Below, in pieces: positions 5,619 to 11,409 of a stretch of DNA of 12,320 nucleotides. Where the stretch lies: positions 1 to 12,320 of the forward strand of contig JACQBB010000305.1 of assembly GCA_016194625.1 (NCBI GenBank). Reading direction: 5' to 3'. The translations under genes and the position numbers were made by a program. Positions within the stretch are counted from its first letter, which is position 1. Each line of letters starts with the position of its first letter. Under the pieces are notes generated by a model. It saw nothing but the letters and a program-made list of their open reading frames with translations. It did no database searches and was not told the origin of the DNA. The DNA comes from Elusimicrobiota bacterium (GTDB lineage: Bacteria > Elusimicrobiota > Elusimicrobia > UBA1565 > UBA9628).

Positions 5619-5657
5619 GGGTCAAGACCCAAAGCGGGTCGTGGGTCCTCGACGAGG
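5619..5657. promoter_or_regulatory. Clustered palindromes upstream of the 5802 promoter
   Basis: GGGTC-AA-GACCC (5619-5630), GACCC-AAAGC-GGGTC (5626-5640), a third GGGTC (5643-5647) and the perfect odd palindrome CCTCG-A-CGAGG (5647-5657) sit 25-65 bp upstream of the -10 element. Such spacing suits binding sites for an activator or repressor of the downstream gene. No known regulator motif is recognised. Confidence 0.3.
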
Positions 5658-5680
5658 AAGGTCCCATTTTCGGCGGGGGG

Positions 5681-5689
5681 TGCTATAAT
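5681..5689 (+). promoter_or_regulatory. Extended -10 promoter for the 5802 gene
   Basis: TG-C-TATAAT (5681-5689) is a perfect extended -10 element, which can work without a good -35; none is evident about 17 bp upstream. Transcription would start near 5696, giving a leader of about 105 nt before the ATG at 5802. Confidence 0.62.
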
Positions 5690-5700
5690 GAAAATAGGTC

Positions 5701-5775
5701 TTTCGGCCCCGCCGCGATTGGGGCCCTCGCCTCAGGACGGAGAGGGCCGAAACGCGGTATCCTGAGAGACGCCGC
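5701..5775 (+). promoter_or_regulatory. Structured 5' leader with competing stems, possible riboswitch or thermosensor
   Basis: Three mutually exclusive stems share the same bases: TTTCGGCCC/GGGCCGAAA (5701-5709/5744-5752, 9 bp); GGCCCC/GGGGCC (5705-5710/5720-5725); and GGCCCTC/GAGGGCC (5722-5728/5742-5748). A downstream hairpin GCGG/CCGC (5754-5757/5772-5775) shows TCCTGAG (5760-5766) in its loop, an exact complement of CTCAGGA (5731-5737) in the loop of the third stem. That would be a 7-bp kissing contact. I do not recognise a known riboswitch class. GC-rich sequence makes chance stems likely, so this is a candidate only. Confidence 0.4.
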
Positions 5776-5801
5776 AGACAATCCCCGTCCACGAGGTACC
5801 G

Positions 5802-6290
5802 ATGTCCCGAACTCTTCTCGCCGCCCTCCTCATCGCCGCCGCCGCGGCGTCCGCCCACGCCACCGTCGCCGCCTGCGTGGCCAATCCCGAGCTCGATTCG
5901 AAGGCCTACGGGCTCTGGATCACCGACAAGAACAACCCCGACGAGGTCCCCTGCGCGGCCGTGCTCACGCAGACCGCGTGCGCCCCGTCCGAGGGCGCCG
6001 AGACGCGCACCTTCGCCTCCGCCGACGGCCACTACGCCGCCGTGCTGCGCATCGCCGAGGACGGCGCCGTGACCATCACGCTCAAGCTCGCCGACGCCGC
6101 CGGCGTGGGCCGCGGCAAGGCCGTGCTGGCGACCTACCCGTACCAGCGCGCGATCTACCGCGGCGTGGGCGTGGACGGCCTGCAGATCTTCGACGACGCG
6201 GCGCAGACCACCAAGGGCATCGGCAACGTGATGCTCATCCCGACCTCCGCCTTCACCGAGAACGGCAAGACGATGTGCCCGGCGAAGTAA
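5802..6290 (+). CDS. Small secreted protein of unknown function
   Basis: A 162-residue protein with a clear signal peptide, MSRTLLAALLIAAAAASAHA, cleaved at about residue 20. The mature part has four cysteines (25, 51, 60, 159), enough for two disulphides, and strand-rich segments such as AVTITLKLAD and AVLATYPY, suggesting a compact beta-sandwich in the periplasm or outside the cell. There are no metal-binding or catalytic motifs I can name. GAGG lies about 7 nt before the ATG. It is transcribed alone from the extended -10 promoter, through the structured leader, and ends at a strong intrinsic terminator. It is a real gene by frame, signal peptide and flanking signals; I do not recognise its family. 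Confidence 0.78.
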   Translation: MSRTLLAALLIAAAAASAHATVAACVANPELDSKAYGLWITDKNNPDEVPCAAVLTQTACAPSEGAETRTFASADGHYAAVLRIAEDGAVTITLKLADAAGVGRGKAVLATYPYQRAIYRGVGVDGLQIFDDAAQTTKGIGNVMLIPTSAFTENGKTMCPAK

Positions 6291-6315
6291 AGCCTTCCGC
6301 ACGACCGGAAAAAGC

Positions 6316-6346
6316 GGCCCCGCGCGCGAGCGCGGGGCCCTTTTTT
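6316..6346 (+). terminator. Strong Rho-independent terminator
   Basis: GGCCCCGCGC (6316-6325) and GCGCGGGGCC (6330-6339) make a perfect 10-bp stem closed by a GCGA tetraloop (GNRA type), followed by C and six T residues (6341-6346). It lies 25 bp past the stop of the 5802 gene and insulates it from the next gene. Confidence 0.92.
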
Positions 6347-6358
6347 CTCCCGCCGCCC

Positions 6359-6387
6359 TTGCGCGGGACGGCGCGGACGGCTACCCT
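6359..6387 (+). promoter_or_regulatory. Promoter for the transglutaminase-like gene, predicted leaderless
   Basis: TTGCGC (6359-6364) and TACCCT (6382-6387) are separated by exactly 17 bp. Six bases, GAGGCG, separate the -10 from the ATG at 6394, so the predicted +1 is the A of ATG. The GAGG within these six bases is too close to serve as a normal ribosome site. Confidence 0.45.
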
Positions 6388-6393
6388 GAGGCG

Positions 6394-7233
6394 ATGAAGA
6401 CGGGACTCCTGCTCGCGGCGGCGCTCGCGCTTCCGGCGTCCGCCGCCGCGCCGGCGCGCGCGCCGGAGGACGCCGTCGCCGCGGTCCTGCGGCGCATGCG
6501 CGCGACCCTGCGCTACGCTCCCGACGCGCCGGCGCCGCGCGGCCCGCACGAGTGGACCGGGCGCCGCGCGCTGACGGCGGGCACGGTCAACGGCTGCGTG
6601 GAATCGGCGAAGGCGTTCCAGACCCTGCTGCGCGCCGAGGCGCCGGGCGTGCGCGCGCGGCTGATCGACTCGTTCGACGCCGCCGCCGAGGGCGGCCACG
6701 CCGTCGTCGAGGTGACGGGCTCGGACGGGACGCCGTTCCTGGTGGACGCGGCGTCCTTCGACCGCCTTCCGGGGGCGCCGCATGTCTCCGACGAGGAACT
6801 GGCGCGGCCGGTGGACATACGACCGGAGGCCAAAGGGCGGATCTATCAATTCCCGGGGAAGGCCGACGCGTTCGCGGAGAAGGTTCCGGGGGGCTATCGC
6901 CTGTCCGAGTATCCTTACGGGGCGGCGTTCTCCGGGACCCCGCGGCGCCGCGACTTCGCCGACCGCGCCGCGCTCGAGCGCGCGCTGTCGGAGTACGCGC
7001 CGCCGGACGCCGCCGACTTCCGCTGGGCGCGCGACCACGGCCTGATCCTGTCCTACGACGGTCCCGACCGGACCGGCTTCCTGTACGCCGGAGCGAACGG
7101 GACCTCTCGGCACGTGGTGTATTCCTGTCGCGACGAGGAGCCCGTGACGGACGCGGTCACGGACCTCGAGCCCGCGGCGCGGGCGCGCTATGCGCGCGAA
7201 GGGAAAGGCGGCTGCGGGCGTCCGGCGCGCTGA
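6394..7233 (+). CDS. Secreted transglutaminase-like (papain-fold) protein
   Basis: A 279-residue protein with a signal peptide MKTGLLLAAALALPASAAAP (cleavage near residue 19). The region GTVNGCVESAKAFQTLLRA carries Cys68 at the start of a helix. GGHAVVEV provides His102 and FLVDAASF provides Asp118. The order Cys, His, Asp with these surroundings is the catalytic triad of transglutaminase-like superfamily proteins, which in bacteria are usually thiol peptidases or amidases acting on proteins or cell wall. Residues 130-279 have no recognised domain and include Cys245. The gene follows the 6316-6346 terminator and has its own -10 six bases before ATG. The GlpM-like gene starts 29 nt downstream. 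The substrate is unknown; an inactive structural relative is the alternative. Confidence 0.75.
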   Translation: MKTGLLLAAALALPASAAAPARAPEDAVAAVLRRMRATLRYAPDAPAPRGPHEWTGRRALTAGTVNGCVESAKAFQTLLRAEAPGVRARLIDSFDAAAEGGHAVVEVTGSDGTPFLVDAASFDRLPGAPHVSDEELARPVDIRPEAKGRIYQFPGKADAFAEKVPGGYRLSEYPYGAAFSGTPRRRDFADRAALERALSEYAPPDAADFRWARDHGLILSYDGPDRTGFLYAGANGTSRHVVYSCRDEEPVTDAVTDLEPAARARYAREGKGGCGRPAR

Positions 7234-7256
7234 CGGACTTTCGTTAATGCTAGGCT
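7230..7256 (+). promoter_or_regulatory. Possible leaderless promoter of the GlpM-like gene
   Basis: TAGGCT (7251-7256) is a -10-like hexamer six bases before the ATG at 7263, the same arrangement as at 6394 and 10229. The best -35 is CTGACG (7230-7235), with a short 15-bp spacer. No ribosome site precedes the ATG, which supports a leaderless transcript. Confidence 0.35.
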
Positions 7257-7262
7257 CGGGCC

Positions 7263-7613
7263 ATGAAGAGCCTCGTGATCGATTTCCTCGTCGGCGGGAC
7301 GGTGACCGCTCTGATTGTGCGCCTGGAGGAGAGCGGCCTGCGGACCTGGTCCGGGGTCGCGGCGCTGATGCCGGTCTTCACGCTCGTCTCGTACTTCATC
7401 ATCGGGGAGTCGCAGGGCGGCCTGGCCGTGGCGAAGCACTCGCAGTTCGTGCTGGCGGGGACCGTCGTGTCGTGGATCCCCTACATGCTGGTCATCGCCC
7501 TGCTCGCCCCGCGGCTCGGCGCGAACCGGGCGATCGGAATCGGCCTGGGCGTGTTCTTCGCGCTGGCGACGGCCTTCGTGCTGGTCGTCGAGAAGTACCG
7601 GCTGTTCCGGTAG
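7263..7613 (+). CDS. GlpM-like small integral membrane protein
   Basis: A 116-residue, very hydrophobic protein with about four membrane helices: VIDFLVGGTVTALIV (5-19), GVAALMPVFTLVSYFII (31-47), FVLAGTVVSWIPYMLVIALL (62-81) and AIGIGLGVFFALATAFVLV (90-108). The pattern of a short first helix, then LMPVFTLVSYFIIG and later SWIPYMLVIALL resembles GlpM (LFPTFALIAHYIVG... SIIPYFVYLASL in the Pseudomonas protein). GlpM is a membrane protein linked to alginate production and glycerol metabolism whose exact activity is unclear. No glycerol genes are nearby, so that role should not be carried over. Its stop lies 7 bp from the stop of the converging kinase gene. Confidence 0.6.
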   Translation: MKSLVIDFLVGGTVTALIVRLEESGLRTWSGVAALMPVFTLVSYFIIGESQGGLAVAKHSQFVLAGTVVSWIPYMLVIALLAPRLGANRAIGIGLGVFFALATAFVLVVEKYRLFR

Positions 7614-7620
7614 GAGCCGT

Positions 7621-10125
7621 TCAGGCCGCGTCGAGGCTCTCCAGCCCGCGCAGGAACTCGGTCGCCGTCGGGAAGCGCTTCTCCGGGTCGGGCTCCAGCG
7701 CGCGGGCGAAGAAGTCGTCCAGGCCCGCCGGCGCGCGTTCGAGCCGCTTCGAGGCGGGCTCGTACGCGCGGTGGAGCTTGTCGATCAGCAGGCCCGGGCC
7801 GGCGCCGTCGAACGGGCGCGAGCCGGTCAGCGTCTCGTAGAAGCACACCCCGGCGGCGAACAGGTCTGACTCGCGGCGCGACACGCCCTGCTCCTGCTCG
7901 GGCGCCATGTACAGCGGCGTGCCCACGACCGTGCGCGTCACGCGGCTGACCGCGTCCTCGGCCAGGCGCGCGATGCCGAAGTCCATCACCCGCGCACGGC
8001 CCGTGGCCTCGATCATGATGTTGGCGGGCTTCAGGTCGCGGTGGATCACCGCGCGTTTGTGCGCCTCGTCGAGCGCGGCGCACACGCCGCGGAACAGGTC
8101 GCGCGCGCGCTGGAACGGCAGGCGCTTCTCGCGGGAGAGGAGGTCGTGCAGCGTGCGCCCGGTCACGCGCTCGAAGACCAGGAACAGCTCGCCGCCCTCG
8201 TCGACGACCGCGTACACCTCGACGATGTTCGGGTGCTTGAGCCGCGCGACCAGCTTCGCCTCGGACAGGAAGCGCGCGGCCTCCTTCGGGTCGCGGCGCA
8301 GCTCCTCGCGCAGGCGCTTGATGGCGACCGGCCGGCCCAGCGAGGAGTCGAAGCCCTCGTAGACCACGCCCATGCCGCCCGAGCCCAGCTCGCGGCCGAC
8401 CTCGAACTTGCCGGCCAGGCGCTGCGGGACCCAGCGCGGCGTCGCCAGCGGCGGCGGCGCGGCGCGCGACGGGGCCGGGCGCCGCGTCAGCGCGAGCGCG
8501 AGCCCCGCGATCAGCAGGCCGACCAGCACGCCGCCGCCCAGCAGCAGCCACGCGGGCCGCGCGCCGGCGGCCGACTCGGGGGCCGCCTCCGGCGCGGGCG
8601 CGTCGCCGGGGAACAGGTACAGCAGGTCGGCGTCCGTCGGGAGGCGCAGCGCCTCGTTCAGCGCGGGGAGGAACTTGGGATCGAGCGCGGCGGCGGACTT
8701 CAGGGCGGTCAGCGACCCGTCCCTGTCTCCGAGTCCGTACAGCGCGACGGCGCGGTTGAAGTAGGCGACGGGGTCGTTGCGCTTGAGTTCCAGCGCGCGG
8801 TCGGCGGCGGCCAGCGCGCCGCGGCGGTCCTTCAGCCCGTTGAGCGCGAAGGCCTTGAAGTCGTGCAGCGCCGCGCTGTTCGGGGCGACCTTCAGGCCGG
8901 ACTCGGCCGCGGCCAGCGCCGCCGCGTAGTCCTTGAGGCGGATGTTGGCCACGGCCGCCAGCGAATACGCGGCCGCGTTGGCCGGGTTCATCGCGATCGC
9001 GCGCCGCGCGGCCTCGGCGGCGCCGCGCAGGTCGCCCAGCGTCAGCGCGCGCTTGGCGTCGCGCGTGAAGGCCTCCGACTGGTGCAGCGCGTCGCCCGGC
9101 ACCGAGGCCGGAGCGAGCCCGCGGCCCCCGCCGGGAGCGGCGGACGCCGCGGACGCCGCGGCGAACGCGGCCGCGCCGCCGGACGTTCCCGGGGCGGCGC
9201 CGCCCGGGGCGCCGGCGTCCGGCGCCGGGCCGGAGCGGCCCTCGGAGAACTTCAGCGTGCTGAGCGCGTAGGCGTCGTCCGGCCGCAGGGCCAGCGCGGC
9301 GCGCGCGTCCTTCACCGCGGACGGATAGTCGCCGAGGCGGTAGGCCGACTCGGCGCGGCCGCTCAGCGCGGGCTGATAGGCCGGGTCGCGGGCCAGCGCG
9401 GCGTCGAACGCGGCGCGCGCCGGGCCGGGCTGGGCGTTCGCGTTCAGCGTGCGGCCCAGGAAGGCGTAATAGGGCGCCGTCTGCGCGGCCGCCGCGTTCG
9501 TCTGCGCGTAGCGCACCAGTTCCTGGGGCGTGAACACCTTCTTCACGATCGGGTCCGAGACCCGGATGAGCTCCTCCTGCTGCTTCGGGTCGCCCTCGGG
9601 CGTCGGCCGCATCTGCTCCAGCGTCTGGCGCATGCCGACCTTGATCGCGCCGTCGCGCTGGGCGAACGCCGGGCTGCCCTCCTCGACGCGCTTGGCCTCG
9701 ACGTCGCGGCGAAGGTCCACGAAATCGTAGCCGCCCCGCAGGATGCCGGCCGTCGCCAGGAAGTTGCACGCCGGTGGTTCGCAGCGGCTGGAGAAATCGG
9801 TGATGTTCTTCCACGCGCCCGCGCCGAACTGCCGGTCGAACTCGGCCTGGCGCTCGGCCTCGTCGCGGTGCCAGTCGGGCGGCGGCGGGGTCCCGTGGCC
9901 GGTGTCCGGGGGCGGCGGCGTCACGACCGCCGGGGGCAGCGTCACGCCGGCGGCGGAGAGGGGGATGTCGTTCTTCTGCATCATCCGCGCCTTCATCAGC
10001 GCGAACGCCGACGCCTGGGGATTGGCGGGATTGGCGGCGGCGGCGGGGTTCGCGGGGTCGCCGTCGCCGGCGGCCGCGGGCAGCGCGACGGCCAGGACCA
10101 GGAGGGCGAGGAAAGAGGGGTTCAT
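7621..10125 (-). CDS. Exported-TPR, single-membrane-pass Ser/Thr protein kinase
   Basis: An 834-residue protein. A signal peptide (MNPSFLALLVLAVALPAAAG) leads into a Pro/Ala-rich stretch and a region with Cys115 and Cys120. TPR-like repeats follow at about 217-284 and 352-486, split by a Gly/Ala/Pro linker (297-340), then one membrane helix (525-546). The C-terminus is a complete Hanks-type kinase: GSGGMG loop (581-586), Lys603 (AIKR), Glu622, HRDLKPAN (695-702), DFG (715-717) and APE (741-743). All key residues are present, so it should be active. Topology is exported TPR sensor, membrane, cytoplasmic kinase, the reverse order of PknB-type proteins, where the kinase comes first. It may sense an envelope partner and phosphorylate cytoplasmic targets. 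It is read from a TTGACA promoter with a very short leader, divergent from the small secreted gene at 10229. Confidence 0.9.
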   Translation of the reverse strand: MNPSFLALLVLAVALPAAAGDGDPANPAAAANPANPQASAFALMKARMMQKNDIPLSAAGVTLPPAVVTPPPPDTGHGTPPPPDWHRDEAERQAEFDRQFGAGAWKNITDFSSRCEPPACNFLATAGILRGGYDFVDLRRDVEAKRVEEGSPAFAQRDGAIKVGMRQTLEQMRPTPEGDPKQQEELIRVSDPIVKKVFTPQELVRYAQTNAAAAQTAPYYAFLGRTLNANAQPGPARAAFDAALARDPAYQPALSGRAESAYRLGDYPSAVKDARAALALRPDDAYALSTLKFSEGRSGPAPDAGAPGGAAPGTSGGAAAFAAASAASAAPGGGRGLAPASVPGDALHQSEAFTRDAKRALTLGDLRGAAEAARRAIAMNPANAAAYSLAAVANIRLKDYAAALAAAESGLKVAPNSAALHDFKAFALNGLKDRRGALAAADRALELKRNDPVAYFNRAVALYGLGDRDGSLTALKSAAALDPKFLPALNEALRLPTDADLLYLFPGDAPAPEAAPESAAGARPAWLLLGGGVLVGLLIAGLALALTRRPAPSRAAPPPLATPRWVPQRLAGKFEVGRELGSGGMGVVYEGFDSSLGRPVAIKRLREELRRDPKEAARFLSEAKLVARLKHPNIVEVYAVVDEGGELFLVFERVTGRTLHDLLSREKRLPFQRARDLFRGVCAALDEAHKRAVIHRDLKPANIMIEATGRARVMDFGIARLAEDAVSRVTRTVVGTPLYMAPEQEQGVSRRESDLFAAGVCFYETLTGSRPFDGAGPGLLIDKLHRAYEPASKRLERAPAGLDDFFARALEPDPEKRFPTATEFLRGLESLDAA

Positions 10126-10137
10126 GGCGGCGTCTTC

Positions 10138-10166
10138 AGTGTAGGCCCGCCCCCCGTTATTGTCAA
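10138..10166 (-). promoter_or_regulatory. Promoter of the TPR-kinase gene
   Basis: On the - strand TTGACA (10166-10161) and TACACT (10143-10138) are spaced by 17 bp. The predicted start at about 10131 leaves only six bases, GCCGCC, before the ATG at 10125, so the mRNA has nearly no leader and no Shine-Dalgarno site. Confidence 0.7.
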
Positions 10167-10193
10167 TCCCGTCGGAACGCGAAGAGAGGGCCC

Positions 10194-10222
10194 TTGACAG
10201 TGCGAGGGGCCGGGTCTAAACT
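10194..10222 (+). promoter_or_regulatory. Promoter of the 10229 gene, predicted leaderless
   Basis: TTGACA (10194-10199) and TAAACT (10217-10222) are separated by exactly 17 bp. The -10 ends six bases before the ATG at 10229, placing the predicted +1 on the A of the start codon. It is divergent from the kinase promoter, with the two -35 elements 27 bp apart. Confidence 0.72.
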
Positions 10223-10228
10223 CGGAAG

Positions 10229-10528
10229 ATGAGGCTCGCGCTCGCCCTCGCGCTCACCGCCGTCGCCGGCGTCGCCTACGCCCAAGGCCAGGGCTTCGTC
10301 GCCTACCAGAACCAGCTCCTCGCCCGCCCCGCGAACGCCGACGTGAACGCCAACTGCGCGGGCAAGAAGGGCGGCGACTACGACGCCTGCCGCGTCACGC
10401 GCTTCTTCCTGTCGGATTTCGCGGCCGGACGGGACCAGGGTTTCCCGCCGATGGCCGACCTCGCCTACGCGAAGACGCAGGCCGAGCAGGACGCGCTGAC
10501 CAAGGCGCTGTTCAAGTACAGCCGCTAA
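10229..10528 (+). CDS. Small secreted protein of unknown function
   Basis: A 99-residue protein with a signal peptide [18 protein letters not shown], cleaved about residue 18. The mature part of about 80 residues has Cys43 and Cys54 ([18 protein letters not shown]), likely one disulphide, then a helical C-terminal region ([14 protein letters not shown]). No family is recognised. It shares a 103-bp divergent promoter region with the TPR-kinase gene, so joint control is possible; a role as ligand or partner of the exported TPR region is speculative. Its TAA stop overlaps the stop of the converging rlmF gene in the tetranucleotide CTAA. Confidence 0.7.
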   Translation: MRLALALALTAVAGVAYAQGQGFVAYQNQLLARPANADVNANCAGKKGGDYDACRVTRFFLSDFAAGRDQGFPPMADLAYAKTQAEQDALTKALFKYSR

Positions 10529-11409
10529 GCCGCGGCCCCGAAAGTCCAAGCGACCAGCCGGCTCGCTTTGTTGCCCTGACCCATCGCCACGACCCGGACC
10601 TCGGCCGCGCCCGCCTTCGTGAGCGCGGCCCGGATGGCGGGCAGGTTCGACTCCCTCGAGACGAGCAGCGTGAACCAGCGGACCTCGGCGGCGAAGCGCG
10701 CGCTCTCCGCGGCCATGCGCCGGGCGAACCCCGCCTCGCCTCCCTCGGTGACGAGCTCGGACGGGCGGCCGCCGAAGTTCAGCGCGGGGTCGGGACCGGA
10801 CGACCGGCCCAGGCCCCGCTCCTTGCGCAGCGAGCCCGCGCGCGCGTCGGCGAGCGAGGCGTGGAACGGCGGGTTGCACACGCAGGCGTCGAACCGATCG
10901 CCCGGACGGATGACGCCGTCGAAGACCTTGTCCGCCGAGGCCTGGAGGCGCAGTTCCACGCCGCCCTTCAGCGACGGGTTGGCGCCCACGGTCCGCCGCG
11001 CGGCGTCGAGCGACGCCGAGTCGATGTCGGAGCCGACGAAGCTCCAGCCGTACTCGCAGCGCCCGACGACGGGATAGACGCAGTTGGCGCCGACGCCGAC
11101 GTCCAGGACCCGCACGGACTCTCCCCGCGCCTTCCCGCCCAGAAGGTCGGCCAGGTGGTGCAGATAGTCGGCGCGGCCGGGGATCGGCGGGCACAGGAAG
11201 CCGTTCGGGATGTCCCAGTCGATCCCGTACCAGCTCTTGAGCAGGGCGCGGTTCAGCGCCTTCACGGCGGCGGGTTCCGCGAAGTCGATCGTCTCGACGC
11301 CGAAGCGGTTCGTCGCGACGAACGGGGCCAGCGCCGGGAACGCGCGCGTCAGCGCCGCGAGGTCGTAGCGGCCCTTGTGGCGGTTGCGGGGGTGGGGTCC
11401 GGGCTTCAG
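10525..11409 (-). CDS. rlmF: 23S rRNA (adenine1618-N6)-methyltransferase RlmF
   Basis: RlmF (YbiN in E. coli) methylates N6 of A1618 in 23S rRNA using SAM. The 294 residues match the family along their length: [15 protein letters not shown] at the start, [17 protein letters not shown] (41-57), [18 protein letters not shown] (65-82), the SAM loop [10 protein letters not shown] (101-110), NPPFH (179-183) and the C-terminal WTF. E. coli RlmF is 308 residues and begins MSAQKPGLHPRNRH. Here no ATG, GTG or TTG lies near the homologous start in frame. The best start is CTG at 11409-11407, whose last two bases overlap the mutL TGA (CTGA). Initiation is probably by translational coupling from mutL; no Shine-Dalgarno sequence is seen. 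It is the second gene of a mutL-rlmF pair. Confidence 0.9.
   Translation of the reverse strand: MKPGPHPRNRHKGRYDLAALTRAFPALAPFVATNRFGVETIDFAEPAAVKALNRALLKSWYGIDWDIPNGFLCPPIPGRADYLHHLADLLGGKARGESVRVLDVGVGANCVYPVVGRCEYGWSFVGSDIDSASLDAARRTVGANPSLKGGVELRLQASADKVFDGVIRPGDRFDACVCNPPFHASLADARAGSLRKERGLGRSSGPDPALNFGGRPSELVTEGGEAGFARRMAAESARFAAEVRWFTLLVSRESNLPAIRAALTKAGAAEVRVVAMGQGNKASRLVAWTFGAAA

Noticed and set aside
5302..5632. Small open frames on both strands in the GC-rich gap
   Set aside because: Translations are Arg/Pro/Ser-rich, no start has a ribosome site, and the frames overlap a strong hairpin and palindromes.
5701..5775. Cyclic-di-GMP (GEMM) or other known riboswitch in the 5802 leader
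   Set aside because: The conserved GEMM bases and tetraloop/receptor pattern are not present, and no other class I know fits the order of stems.
7481..9814. 777-codon frame on the - strand in another phase of the kinase region
   Set aside because: Arg/Pro/Gly-rich, crosses the stop of the true kinase frame and the GlpM-like gene, and has no motif or ribosome site.
8041..10197. 718-codon open frame on the + strand opposite the kinase gene
   Set aside because: It is antisense to a full-length kinase with all motifs. Its Arg/Gly-rich translation matches nothing and reflects high GC at third positions.
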